Assembly: GCA_902729315.2 (NCBI GenBank)
Contig: LR746273.1
Span: forward strand, 3,139,001-3,203,000
Length of the DNA stretch: 64,000 nucleotides
Direction of reading: 5' to 3'
DNA from: Spirodela intermedia
Taxonomy: Eukaryota; Streptophyta; Magnoliopsida; Alismatales; Araceae
Of the stretch, positions 37,701 through 49,654 are shown one piece after another. The position numbers were made by a program, and so were the translations under genes. Position 1 is the first letter of the stretch; the number at the start of each line of letters is the position of its first letter. The notes beneath the pieces are model-generated. The model was not told the origin of the DNA. It ran no database searches and saw only the letters and a list, made by a program, of their open reading frames with translations.

Positions 37701-39683
37701 GCCTCTGAAAAACATACATGTGGTGGATCTGAATCAGGTGTTGATTATTTTTGTTTGCCAGTTCTGCCATCAATAGTTTATTTCATTTTCTTGTTGGTTT
37801 GTGTATTGAAAGGACTTGAATTCTAGGTTGATTCATCACAGTACCTATATAGTGCATGAATGTGGTTGCCTGTTTTATCTCAAGATGAAATACACGCTTG
37901 CAGGACGTTCACGAGACTGCCGCAGGGGCCCTTTGGAATCTGGCCTTCAATCCGGGCAATGCTCGTCGAATTGTGGAAGAAGGGGGAGTGCCTGCCCTTG
38001 TTCATCTTTGTTCTTCATCAGGATCAAAAATGGCCCGCTTCATGGCTGCTCTGGCTCTGGCTTACATGTTCGATGGAAGGTTGATCCTTTGCAAATTTTC
38101 ATAATCTGTTTCCTCAAGTTGGACTCTTGGTGGCATCTCTACTCTTCATTGATGTCCTCATGCATTGCTTTCATGCTCCATTTCAAACACTCTTCAGAAT
38201 TATGGGTTGTAACCACATTATGGTTTCTTAAATTGCCTTCTTATTTCTCTGGAATATGCTCCTTCCTGGTAAGTTCAACCATGAAACTTGCTAGGTTTTC
38301 GTATTCAGGATTCTAATGTACTGTGCTTGCAAGGTAATTGTAGGCATCTTGATTTGCTTGGAGTCTCAAATATAAAGATCAGGCTCCGGACGGGTTGCTA
38401 TTGTTAATAAGAACAGTTTCAGTAATGCCTTAGAGATTATGCTAGAAGCTGGTTGACAATTTGTTGGAGCCTCTGAGTTTCCTGTAAAAGGATTATTAAT
38501 TCATATTATTGGAGAAATGATATGATCGAAATTCAGATATGAATATGAATTAGTCAACCTTCGATAAATTCATACGGTTTCTCTTGTCCCTGAAGTGTTT
38601 TAGATGATATAATCATTTGATAAATCCCTTTAGTATTCTTTCCTCTAAAATTTATCTTCCTGGTGCATATAGAATGGACGGAGTTGCGTTGGTTGGCCCA
38701 TCTTCTTCAGAAGGAACTGCGAAGAGCATAAGCTTGGATGGCGCCAAGAGAATGGCCATGAAGCACATTGAAGCCTTTGTCCTTTCGTTTTCTGACCCAC
38801 AAGTGTTCTCCATGGCTGCTCTCTCCTCGGCTCCTGCTTCCCTGGTCCACATAGCTGAATCAGCACGCATCCAAGAGGCGGGCAACCTACGTTGCAGGTA
38901 TCTGATTTACTTCTTTAAATTATCTGACCCACAACCTAGCCCTTATTTTCTGACTCAATTACTATGTTGCTGGTGGTATAATGGCTACAACCCATATACC
39001 GTAGGAAGCAGAAAAAATAGAATCTAAATAGAATCTTTGGGAAAATCTTTCTTCTTGATCTGTGGTGACTGATGATGACTCCGGTGAATTTTCAGCGGAG
39101 CTGAAATCGGGAGATTCGTTCTCATGCTCCGAAATTCCTCCTCGGTTCTTCGGGTCTGTGCAGCTTTTGCTCTTCTTCAGGTAAACTCCGGCATTTCTCG
39201 TTCATCTTCTAGATTTGGGTTTCTACTGCAGATGAATGGCAGAAGCTTTCTAATTGTGGGAGCCTTTTTAATGCTGCCCTCAATTTGCGTGTGTGAGTTG
39301 GAACTCTCAATCCGCTGGTGCAGAATTTCCATTAAATAAGTGGGTTCGTGCATTGCATAATTATTTCCTGTAGGAATATTTTATATGGTTTTCTTGTGTA
39401 TATATATATATAGGTATGTGCTCTATATAGTTAGTGGTCTAAATTGGGGAAGAATCCTCATATGTTTCCTGGTTCTTTTGCTTGAAATGTCTTCTGTGAG
39501 CAGTTCACCATCCCCGGGGGTCGCCATGCCATGCACCATGCTGGGCTCCTCCAGAAGGCCAGAGCGACTCGAGTCCTCCGTGCGGCAGCAGCGGCGGCGA
39601 CATCGCCCATGGAGGCGAAGATCTTCGCCAGAATCGTCCTGAGGAATCTCGAGCAGCACCACCAGCTCGAGACTTCCATCTGA
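28777..39683 (+). CDS. ARABIDILLO: ARABIDILLO-type F-box/armadillo-repeat protein
   Basis: Twelve exons encode about 981 residues in phase: 28777-30309, 30415-30573, 30684-30764, 30862-30993, 31547-31674, 32139-32226, 34267-34361, 36994-37057, 37904-38079, 38673-38897, 39096-39180, 39504-39683. The protein starts MSRRLRRKG (basic, nuclear-signal-like). It has an F-box at about 84-130 (WTSLPDDTVIQIFSRLNYRD), leucine-rich segments to about 340, then armadillo repeats to near 920 with recurring ERAAGALANLA, AAGALWNLS and GGVxALVxLA motifs. The end FTIPGGRHAMHHAGLLQ...LEQHHQLETSI matches plant ARABIDILLOs. In Arabidopsis these nuclear proteins promote lateral root development, and the F-box suggests an SCF E3 ligase role. 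The length is somewhat above the roughly 920-930 usual. Introns 6 and 7 exceed 2 kb; intron 1 is stop-free and a multiple of three. Confidence 0.94.
32841..32863. repeat. (GT)n microsatellite
   Basis: About eleven GT repeats within intron 6 of the ARABIDILLO-like gene. Confidence 0.85.
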
Positions 39684-39778
39684 ACAAGGAGGGACCCACT
39701 TGGAAGAAACCCCCCAGGGATGGGTGCTGCTCTCTCCAGGCTTCCAAAGGTGTTTAGAAGAACGTAGCAGATCCAGCC

Positions 39779-39818
<40 letters not shown>

Positions 39819-40623
39819 ACTCTATTTTTTCTTACTTGGATTAGTTATTTGTAGAAGGATGAATTGATCTAGGATAAGTTGGTAAGGTGGAAGGTGTGGA
39901 TGGGCGTCTCCAGTTTTGGATGATGTATTCTAGTATCTGTCGACGAGATCTCTCTCTCTCTTTGCCATGGATTGAGAATTAGTTTGAGACGGGGAATGTA
40001 ATTCTCGAACATTATATTTTCCAAAGTATGAATAAGCTGTACTTGTACAAATGCTGATCTCATTGAAGTTCCCCTTGTCATCACGCTCTTTCCCGCGGTA
40101 TTGGCTTCCCTTTATCCATCTATCTCTGGAATCGAGAGAGAGAGAGGGGTACACAGCGATTATCGTTAAAGCACTACGAGTTGGGACGGGCTCTCTCTCT
40201 CTCTCTAACCAGAAGCTACTGGGATGATTTTGATATGGTGGAGACTGGGAAGCATTACTCTAGGTCACATGATTGCCATTGGCGGAGCGGGCATTCACTG
40301 CAGGTCACGAGAATACCCGCTGCTCTGGCCGTCTCCTCCGCGTAGAGTCCCCCATTAAAGTTGCACCCTCATTGAATGATCATCGAAGTCCTCCCAGGGA
40401 CCTTCGAGTATACCAGCTCCCTCCCTCCCTCTCGCTTTCTTTCCCTGCGTTCCTCTCTGATCTGATTACGAACCATCTCCGAGAACACATCGAGGCTGCT
40501 CAAACCATCCGTGTTATTCTCGTGGTTCCCACTGCCTAAGGCCAGCTCAATCAGCCTCAACCTTAGTGCAGAGAAAGAGGAAGTAGCGAAACGGAGAGAG
40601 AGAGATGGGTCTGTAGGTTAGCC
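39684..40623. other. Spacer between the ARABIDILLO-like and TRM-like genes
   Basis: It contains the 3' UTR of the upstream gene and, from about 40.2 kb, the promoter and leader of the downstream gene, which runs in the same direction. A short CT run sits at 40190-40206. Several short frames are present but none is recognisable. Confidence 0.6.
39778..39818. repeat. (CT)n tract in the ARABIDILLO-like 3' UTR
   Basis: About 40 bp of CT with one TTT interruption, beginning roughly 95 bp after the stop codon and on the coding strand. Confidence 0.85.
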
Positions 40624-43125
40624 ATGGGAAGGGAGTGGTGCCGGAGCCGATCCCTGGGGAAGGCGAAGGAGAGAAGAGCAGTGGAGAAGCCACCTGGGTG
40701 CATGAAAGGGATCCTGCATCTTCTGCATTTCCGCCGGTCCCTACTCTTCTCATCCCTTAACCTCCATCACCTTGACGATCGACGCACCGGTGGAATAGAG
40801 AGGGACTCATCGCCAAACGGTGAGCAGGCCTTCGCCACCCTTCTCTCATCGTCGTCTTCCTCATTCGCCATTGACGGCTATTGGCCCTTCTCTCTCTGCT
40901 GACCCCCCCTATGAACTGTTTCAGGCATCAGAGGCGTCCATGGGATCTACCAGTCCTTCGCATCCCTCCTCTCTGAATCAAGAGATGATAATCCGGTGAG
41001 TACAGATCTCCAGAGAAGAAGAAGAAGAAGAGCAACGAAATCTGATCTAATATCTTTTGACTCACCTGTTTTTATGTAGACTCACTCGGGAAAAGGATCT
41101 AAAAGCCACCTCTCGCAGGAGAAGAACGACGAAAGCCAGAAGGAGAAGGTTATCCCCTCCGACGACAGTACGGACCAGCAAGCGGAGACCCCCAGGACGT
41201 CCAACGTCGTCGCCTGTCTCATGGGACTCGAAGCGCTGCCCCTTACTTCACCGGCGCCGGTTCCGTCTCTGCGGCCATCCTCCCTCCACAACCAGAAAGA
41301 GAACGACGGCGAGGACAGGCGGCGGCGAGGGAAAGTCACCAACCCAGCGCCGCCGCAGACCAGACGGAAACCCCTAACTGTGAGGAGCACCAACATCCCT
41401 GACCTAAAGAGCTCCAAGTCTTTGCCGGAAACGCCGAGGATATCGACTTCTGGTAGGAGGAGGTCCTGCGATGGAGAGACCCCGCGGTTCTCCCTGCAGC
41501 TCCATAGGGTGGCCATGGAGGAATTCGACTGCCTCTGTGAAGTAGTCCACGAGGGCTCTCTGATCTCTGTTCCTCGAACGCGTTCTTCTTCTTCTTCCTC
41601 CCAGGGTAAACGTGCCCTGCGGCCGCGGCTTCACGGAGAAAATAAAAGTGTAGAGAAAGGACCTCCTGCCACACAAGCTGTAGCCAAGAGAGCCACCGTA
41701 CGTCGCAGCGATGGTAATGCTGAGAATATCTCCAGTAGGAGAAGACCGATGAACGAGAAGAAGCGCCGGCCAACGGCCACTGAGCTTCCCGGCGAGAGGT
41801 TACCAGAGATGAATCAGGCGACATCAGACAAAGTCGATGAGATAGACGGAGGAGACCTCAACAGGTTCTCATCGTCATCCTCGCCATTCCAACTAGATGG
41901 AGCTTCTGAGAGGAAGACATCGAAGACGTCGAAGTTGGCGCAGACGAGTTTGGCGAGACTCACGGAGAAACCTAAGAATCCTCCGGCCGCCAAGACCGCG
42001 GTCCTCGGCGGCGCTTCAAGAGCTGCAAGCGGTGAACATCCGCCCTTCAATCGTCCAACATGGCGCAGGACCTCTTCATCCTCGGTCAATCAATCAGACC
42101 AGAGAGAAAGTAAGCTGCCGTCGCGGCCTTCGTCGCCGTCTCCACCGCAGAAAACCCTAGAGAGTGCTCCCCGCTCGAGGCAAAGTCGAGAGCCGGTACT
42201 TCCACTTCATAGTTCTCTCCCCATTGTCTGTTTTACTCGATACCCATTTTCAGTCTTAAAATAAAATTATCAACGCAAGAATTTAAATAAGGAAAATCAA
42301 ATGACAATACACAAAATTGCATTTTCTTCCGAGCTTCCAATTTTCTAAAATTCCATACTTTTTCTTTTAAATACTTCAATATTTTTGTAAATAAAAAAAA
42401 AATGAAATGGTGTTTGATTCGTTCCATTGAAGGTTTCCTGCAGGCCAGGGAATGAGCCGTCGCCCCCCCGCAGCAGCGGCGAGAGCAGAAGCACCCCCAG
42501 GGACGGTGAAGACTCGCCAGAGTTTCGTTACCTGAGGATGATCCTGGAGGGCGTGGGCCTCCTCGGCAAGATCCGCAGTGGGCTTCCGGCGACGCTGGCG
42601 AGGTGGCACCTGCCATCCCACCCACTCGACCCCGCGGGCTTCCACCGGCTCGAGCTCTCCCTGCTGGAGGAAGAGGACGAGTTGCGAAGTCTCGGCCATC
42701 TAAGCCGACGGTGCAACCGCAAGCTGCTCTACGATCTGGTGGACGAGGCCGTGGAGAGAGTCCTCCGGCCGTGCCTCGGTATCAAACCGTGGGAACATTA
42801 CCGAGCCGGGAATTCAAGAGCGGTGGTGACGATCATGAGGAAGAAGGACGGAGGGGAGGCTCTCCTCTGGCACCTCTGGTCTCGTCTCCGTGGCTTCCAG
42901 CAGGAGGGCAAGGGCATGACTCAGCTGGAGACCTTACACCTCGTGGAAGATTTCGAAGACTGGAACGGAGTTCGCTGCTTCGCTTCCCATCCCCCAGTGA
43001 GGAAGGAGATGGAGGCTGTAGTGGCCTTCCTCGAGGCTGCCATCGTCGACTCGCTGGTGGAGGAGGAATGTCATGGTCTAGACCTGAATCTGAATAACAT
43101 GCTGTACAACGAATGGGATCTTTGA
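40624..43125 (+). CDS. TRM/LONGIFOLIA-like protein with C-terminal DUF4378-type domain
   Basis: Four exons (40624-40819, 40925-40995, 41080-42195, 42433-43125) give 691 residues in phase. The start MGREWCRSRSLGKAKE...PPGCMKGILHLL resembles the N-terminal GCM...F.FD motif of plant TRM proteins. VVACLMGLEALP at about 132-143 is the conserved short motif (usually VARLMGLE). The middle is Ser/Arg/Pro-rich and likely disordered. The C-terminal third, from about 490, has SPEFRYLRMIL, RKLLYDLVDEAVERVL and a final FLEAAIVDSLVEEE, all DUF4378 features. TRMs bind TON1 and microtubules and direct cell elongation and division-plane placement; LONGIFOLIA members lengthen leaves. Assignment within the family is open. 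The exons are clearly GC-rich compared with the flanks. Confidence 0.88.
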
Positions 43126-43220
43126 TGGTCTCGCTGAGTCCAAACAGTCACATGTGTTGGCCAAGTAGCATGAGGGAAGGTGAGATCTAATGGCTCTCAC
43201 ACTAAGTATGAAATCCATCG

Positions 43221-43224
<4 letters not shown>

Positions 43225-43253
<29 letters not shown>
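43225..43253. repeat. (GA)n microsatellite
   Basis: About 14 GA units roughly 100 bp downstream of the TRM-like stop codon. Unlike the gene-start tracts it reads GA, not CT, on the coding strand. Confidence 0.85.
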
Positions 43254-43255
<2 letters not shown>

Positions 43256-44948
43256 CCGGGGCTGTCTTGAGGGTGGTGTGCTCGTGTGCATTACTAACCT
43301 GTGCAGCTGAGGATGGGTGGCCGAGAAAATGGGCGCAGAACCTTGAACAAGTATAGAGATTCAGCTTCTAAATGACTACAAAACTTCTGAGTATCAAGGG
43401 TCCAACCTGGAAAAAAGACAGAAAATTGGCTTCAAACAAGATCATCCCTCATGCGAAGCCAAGACCCAACTTTCAAAGCTACCAAAATCATAAGTTCGGG
43501 GGGAGGGGCATCTTTCGGAGAAAGCATGCATTGTGGACGAAAATGGGTGCAAAAACTGTACTTTTAGATATGGCCACCAACAAGCGCTTCCTCTCCTGAC
43601 TTATTGGCCGAAGGTGTGCAATTGGGGGGTGTTTGAGTTGTGGACAGTGATCTACTGGACTCTAGTGAGCTCTAGTGGGCTCTAATGGTCAATGATCCAC
43701 GGCGAGTACATGGATCCAACTCGATTAGGGCATGTGTGAGGGTCCATTGTGTGAGCAATATGTGCTGCTGCACCGAGGTCTGTAAGATGATTCTCTGCTT
43801 TCGAAGGAACAATATTCTTGTGCGACCGTGGATGTAGGAGGATTCTCTAAATCACGTTAAATCTGGTGTGTCCCTTTGTTCTCGCCTCTCTCCTTCTCTT
43901 TCTCATGCGATTGGTACTAGTAGCACGATTGTCTTCTCCTAATAGGGTATCATTCATAAGAAAAATCACATAATGAGGTGAGAGGGAATCAGATGATGCT
44001 TGAGAGATTTCTAGTGTTGCTGCCACTCTTAGGCCTGCTCAATGGTGGAAGAATTTTATACGCATTACCCATTAAATAAGTTTGAATGGCATGATGTTCT
44101 GGCCAAAGGAAATTCAGCTTCTTGGAGCCCACAACCCTTTCACTCCTCCATTAGATGAAATCACATTCCGATGGCTCTATTAAACAATGTAAAGCCCGTC
44201 AGATTGCCAGTGGCTGTGTACCCATGTCAAAGACTTTGAACGCGTGGCCTCTCTCTCGCTGCTGTAAAAGACTGGGGCCCCGTCAAGCTCACGATGGCAA
44301 TACCTCTCCCAAGATGATCCCAACGAGGAGAATTCTGTGAGCCTCAACAATGGCCATTCTCCAAGCTTCGCGGAGCAAGCTGCATGAAGCTATTTCAGAC
44401 TATCTTTTTACCAATACTAAGATCGTACTTCTGCTCTTGTTGTTCTTGGCACGTCACCTCAAAGTCCAACCAAAGTGGGCGGCGTTTCATTCATTGGGTC
44501 AAAGGTTAGCTGTGACGATTTTAGGCTGTCGTTTCCTACTTACTTCCTACACGTTGGAAATGGTTCTCTTCATTTCGTGCAGAGGTCCGAGTTGGTTATC
44601 TTTGACATATTCTGCAGCCCTAGAATTTTCTCCATGCCCAACGCCAAGGGTCGGTTCCTTCCTTCAATCTATGGCGACCATTTAGGTTTAACTCCGACCT
44701 CCTTGTGCACGTTAGAACGGGGACCCAGGTATCCTCGAGGGCCGCGTGCCAAATAGATGTTGGCTGCTACCGACGACATTTTCCTGGAAATCTCGTGCTG
44801 CACAACAGAGTTAGTCGTAAGTAATGTCGACATGGTGTCGGCTGCTCAGAGAGGAAAACTACGGGACGAAATGTGTGCCTTCTATCGCCATCCAGTGACG
44901 ACCAGAAGACAGCTAGCATACGGTTAAGGCAGAAAGTTCAACCCCCCA

Positions 44949-45062
44949 TCTCTCTCTCTCTCTCTCCCTCTCTCTCTCTCTCCCCCTTTATTCTCTCACT
45001 CTCTCTTCCCTTCTCCCTTTCTCCCCCCTTTATTCCCTCTCCTTCTCTCCCTCCCTCCCTAC
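44949..45062. repeat. CT-rich polypyrimidine stretch
   Basis: Interrupted CT runs mixed with CCC, TTT and TTATT pieces over about 110 bp in intergenic DNA. Confidence 0.75.
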
Positions 45063-46290
45063 TCTTCCTTGACTCGCGATTGAATACCGTCGAGCCTAGT
45101 TCACCCCAAGAATCTGTAGTTGTCACCGACATGACTTTCTCGTACTGCGAGAATCATCTCGATCGGACTCGTTTGACGAAATTTGCTTGGCTGTAGACTT
45201 TGCCACTACGCAAAACGGCGGATTCAAGAGATAATATATTATTAAACTCCATGTAAAACATCAGATATTGCTCAAATACTGAGAGCAAGAGTTGGGAAGG
45301 GAGTAAAAGTATTTAGCATATGAGAAATAGTGGAAATCAAATCCCTCCAAATTTATTTCATGATAGCCATTCTAGTATATTATCACATAGTGTCAACGCA
45401 TTGAGATCTTCCCAGCATTGCAATCTAGTCAAAATTTTCTTAGAACGATGGTCAACTGTGGCCGACCCAATTCATCTGAGCTAATCCTTTTACACCATGA
45501 TAAGATTGAGATTGCTGATAGCCGATTTGAGTCAGCTGGGATCGTCCTGCCCGCCACAATCAGATCGAGATCACTATCCGTCGATTTGATCTCCCCCAGC
45601 ATCCACCCCACCAGATTAGATGGGAGAAGATGGGGGGTTCCTCCTTAGATCAAGGTCAACTGTAGCTGCCAGGGTTCGGCGGCTCATCCTGCCCAGCTTC
45701 AGATTCGATGGACCACCCAACAGTGGTGGATCTAATTCGAGCCAAATCCAGTTCAATCCCCACATTGCCTTGTTCTTGATCGGATGGTCCTACTTATAAT
45801 TAGGATGGTCCCAAGGGGTCACGTGTCTGCCAATGCGCCATGCACATGGGCGCGTTCCCCCCCGGCCATCGCTCTCCCCCACCGCCTCGCCGGCCGCCGC
45901 GTCCGGCGGCGACCGTTCTACTATTAGCTCTTGAGATCCCTTCTGACAAAAGTGTAAGGAAAATGGGGGTTCCTTTTCGGAAACTCCTCTCATCACAGCC
46001 ACGAGTTTGATATAATAAACGAATTTTGTGAAATAATTGTGTTCGAGGCGTACAAGCTAAGTCCTTTCGACAGCTATGGCTATTGTTACAGATGGAGACC
46101 GCCGGCCCCGCCGAACCCGCGGTCGCTCCTCCGCTGCTTTCAGGTTCCCCTTCCATGGCGGTTCCGGCGAGAACACCGCTGCCGCCGCCGGCCACGGCGA
46201 TTTACATAAGCGGGACCCGCCGCCCATCTACCCTTTCTGTACAGGACGGCGATGACCCAGGAAGATTTCCGCCGCCGTCCGGTGGATCAA

Positions 46291-46447
46291 TCACGCCTGG
46301 GGCTGCTGCTGGCCGCCGGCGATGGCCTGCGGCTGCTCGAATTCCTGCGGCCATGGTATCAGGCTTTGGGGAGGGAAGCAGCAGCTGCAGTTAGCCGGAC
46401 ATTTGCGGGGCATGGCCGACGGCGGCGCGCCGGCGGAAGGGGAGGAA

Positions 46448-46496
<49 letters not shown>

Positions 46497-47468
46497 AATG
46501 GCCGCCATGGCCGGGGGAGGCAGCTTCATGAAGGGGCCCCCAACACTCGACCTTGTTATATTCGGGGAGGCTGGAGTGGAAGTAGACCCAGACGAGGGCC
46601 TCCTCCAGCTCCGGGTGGGCTCTGAACAGCGTCTCGTCCCCGTGGACGAAGGCCTTCAGCACCTGCGCCGAGGGAGGCAAAACCCTAACCCTAATCAGCG
46701 CCTGTTCTTGGCCATTTCACGCATAGATAATCAAGAACTCGATCTGTAATTGCGTACCACGGGGAGCTCCTTGGAGAAGATGTAGTAGCGGAGCTTGGCG
46801 ATGAAGTCGAGCAGGAAGTGGCCGCCGCTGATATGACAGTGGACGTGAAGCGACATGTGGCCCTGCACCTTCTTCCACTCCGCCACCACCTCATCCCGCT
46901 GCAGCCGGTTGTACCATCCCTGCAGCTGCAGCCACCGCCCCACAGAAATTAGAAACCCCCTGAACACTATCACCATCGCCGGAGGAGGAGGAAGAAGAAG
47001 AAGAAGAAGAAGAAGAAGAAGAAGAAGAAGAAGAAGAAGGGAAGATCGCCCACCTGTGAGCGGTTGATGGTTTGGGAGACGGCGAGGGTGATCTTGGCGG
47101 TGATGTCGCTGTGGGTGAGCGTGTACGCCCTTGGGAGATGCCCCGGATGCTTCTCCTGGTCCACCCCAAGGAAGAGGACCTTCAGCTTGGAGGCCTCGAA
47201 GATCGCCGGCCCGAACAGCCTCGCCACCACCGCCTAAAACCAACCATCCCACAGATCAGTACTTGCTCCGATAATCTATCTAGATGATCTCTAAAGTCCC
47301 GAAGATCCTGGGGAAGAAGATGATGGCACCTACCGGAGAACCCTGCCGGTGGGGCCTCCTCCCCTTCCTTCCGCAAATTAGGGAGCTCCTCCTCTTCAGC
47401 TCCGCCGCGGAGGAGCCGCCGATCTGCGTCCCCGGCGGCAGAAACAGCGCCGCCGCTGCATATCCCAT
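46291..47468 (-). CDS. SGR: STAY-GREEN protein (magnesium dechelatase)
   Basis: Four exons (47468-47334, 47233-47054, 46925-46758, 46662-46291) give 284 residues in phase. The conserved core reads ARLFGPAIFEASKLKVLFLG, HSDITAKITLAVSQTINRSQ, LQGWYNRLQRDEVVAEWKKV, MSLHVHCHISGGHFLLDFIA and KAFVHGDETLFRAHPELEEA. These are near-invariant in SGR/NYE1. By family knowledge, SGR removes Mg from chlorophyll a in the chloroplast and recruits chlorophyll-breakdown enzymes during senescence. The first 45 residues are Ala/Ser/Arg-rich and fit a transit peptide. The C-terminal Cys motif CPANCSCCFPPQSLIP marks true SGR rather than SGR-like, which lacks it. A 17-alanine tract separates core and Cys motif, which is unusual. 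The start is the ATG before GYAAAALF; an in-frame TTG upstream is ignored. Confidence 0.95.
46447..46497. repeat. Coding (GCC)n/(GGC)n trinucleotide run
   Basis: Seventeen uninterrupted GGC-type triplets on the plus strand encode the polyalanine tract of the STAY-GREEN protein on the minus strand. Such pure runs are prone to length change. Confidence 0.92.
46679..46695 (-). promoter_or_regulatory. Telo-box-like motif in STAY-GREEN intron 3
   Basis: The plus strand reads AAAACCCTAACCCTAAT, two telomere-type repeats. It lies in the intron 46663-46757, 17 bp upstream of exon 4. Telo-boxes are known plant regulatory motifs, usually near transcription starts; function here is unknown. Confidence 0.5.
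46981..47040. repeat. (GAA)n microsatellite in STAY-GREEN intron 2
   Basis: A (GAA)n run of about 50 bp flanked by GGA triplets on the plus strand, 14 bp from the intron 2 donor (47053). On the transcript strand it reads TTC repeats, which could compete as a polypyrimidine tract. Confidence 0.9.
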
Positions 47469-47500
47469 GATCCTCAATCTCCTCTCTGAGAGTCACCACA

Positions 47501-47526
47501 CAGAGAGAGAAGAGAGGGAGAGAGAA
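47501..47526. repeat. GA tract in the STAY-GREEN leader
   Basis: An imperfect GA run, CT on the coding strand, 33-58 bp upstream of the ATG. It is probably in the 5' UTR. Confidence 0.75.
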
Positions 47527-49198
47527 AGCGGCGGCTTGAGCGGATCTCCTACTGGCTGTTAAATGCCGGCGTCTTCCTCCTTCCAAAGTCTCCTGTCGGC
47601 GGCGATGGCGTTGTATACGACGGCACGACTCTTCCTCTGCTTCACGCTCCCCCCCTCCCCCCCCCACCTTCCTTCCTCCGGACATCTTTTATAACAAATA
47701 CATATAATTAAGTATTTACGATTTATTTCCTGAAAAATATCCCATGACTTGGGAGACGCGCCTTATGATTTATTCCCATCCCAATCACGGTAAGAGCGGC
47801 GAAGCGAAGGGGGGTGACGGTATCAACTACGGTCTTACTCGCTCTACGGACATATAAACCGGCGCGTAACGACAATAGGAGGTGGCAGAGGCGTGTGGCA
47901 ATCGTGTCTGAACGCCGTGGCCAGCCTCTGCGGTGAAACGTGGCGCATTTTGGAAGAGGGGAAGGTAAGATGGGTACGCATGAGTGGTGGGTTACCGCGG
48001 CGTGCACGGAAGGCGGTTGAGGTGGGATGCGCACAAGCTGCTTGCTTGTAGACCGAGGAGAGTATTCTTGACCTTTGGGTATCCTAGAAAGTAAAAAATT
48101 ATTTTTTAATTAATATTATAGATACTAACGATAAAATTCTCTGCTGTATTCATCCCGAAGTTGGTGTCCGCCGTCAAATCATGAACCATGTTTGGTAGAT
48201 GGTAATTAAGCTTGAAGAATATAAATATATTATAATTAATATAAAACGTGATTTATATTTTGTAAACCTTCCTAAATCTTCTGGTTTATCAAGAAAAATT
48301 ACCCAATTTTATATTATTGTTTTAAATAATTGGTACATGATCCGATCATAAGAGGGGAAGGGGAGTTAAGAAATGATAATAGCTTGCTTAAGTTTCTGAA
48401 ATAATACCTTATCCAAATGGATAAATAAACAAAGTTGTGAGTTATTTATCTATATTTAGTATATTTATGGATCAAAAAGTGAGCATCTTCCACATCAAAA
48501 TAATATGTGTGGATTTTTTATCATGATAATAGAAAACACTAATGATGGCAACATAATTAAATTAATCCAGCCATAAATGGCACACATTAATACATTTTTC
48601 TCACCATCATTTAATGTAATCGTGGCTCTTCAAAATTTTATAGATTCCATAACCTTCTATCATACATGTTTTGTAAAATTGGGAAAATAGTTGGTTATAT
48701 TGCATACAATGATCAGTTTTCTATGAAAAATTTGAGAATTTATTGGGAATAACATGATAAATATAAAATTTAAGAATTAGTTTCATGTGAATCATTGTTG
48801 TACATCTTATTATTTGAAAATACATATAATAATGTAATAGGTACGTTTACACTAATAATTGAGTGTATAATTGATATCTAATTATGACACATTTAGTATT
48901 TTTTTTTAATCCCGGATGCATTGCCGTTTTTGTGTTTATAAGCTCAAAAACGTTTGGGTTATTACATTATTTATAATCCCACGTATTGGGGTAATTAAGG
49001 TCTCATCGTCTTTTGACAAACTATCACGCCTGATATTGTTTAGTCATATGGTTTAATAAACCACAAACGGAAATTTCTAATGATCTTGCGTGTTGTGACA
49101 GGGAAATTCAATTAAAATTTATATTTTCATTGAACTGGCCATCTTCTGTAGGGTGAGTAGGTGGTGACGGAGTCGGATAGCACTGCCACGGATGATTG

Positions 49199-49206
49199 CC
49201 ACGTGG
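49199..49206. promoter_or_regulatory. Palindromic G-box
   Basis: CCACGTGG, a perfect palindromic G-box, about 1.7 kb upstream of the STAY-GREEN ATG. bZIP and bHLH factors (ABI5/EEL, PIF types) bind this core. A regulatory link is inference. Confidence 0.5.
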
Positions 49207-49552
49207 GGCTCTCTCCTTTGGGTTTGACCAGCAATGATGAGAGAGGACGGATGTAGGGTAATCTTGGAGGGGTCTAATCGATGAGGGTGATATCGTGTCT
49301 AATTAATGAGAATGATGAAAGAAGATGGGGATAGCATGCCCCCCCATCTATTAATGATGAAATGGGGCGAAAAGGGGTTGCTCCGTCTCTCTCTCTCTCT
49401 CTCTCCTCTTTGTTTTGCGTACGCGCATCCGGCTTACCCACGAAAACTCCTGTTTTCTTACTCTCTCTCTATCTCTCTTATATCTCTGAGCCCACCTTTG
49501 CCTCACTCTCCTTTCTTTCGTGTACGCGTATTCCCGCCTGCCCATGACAACG

Positions 49553-49553
49553 C

Positions 49554-49585
<32 letters not shown>

Positions 49586-49654
49586 AATAATCAACCTTTC
49601 AACTGGCTCCTCTCTCTCTCTCTCTCTCTCTCTAATAATCAACCTTTCAACTGG

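Larger units (their letters stand above)
43126..46290. other. Spacer between convergent TRM-like and STAY-GREEN genes
   Basis: Apart from the two 3' UTRs I see no gene. Open frames such as 44350-44685 and 45800-46195 have no recognisable domain. A CT-rich stretch occupies about 44949-45062. Confidence 0.55.

Noticed and set aside
41221-42264. Starting the TRM-like gene at the internal Met in exon 3
   Set aside because: Two upstream exons join in phase and supply the conserved GCM-type N-terminus and the residues before LMGLE.
45800-46195. 131-codon minus-strand frame 3' of STAY-GREEN
   Set aside because: It is GC-rich 3' flanking sequence with overlapping frames on both strands and no domain.
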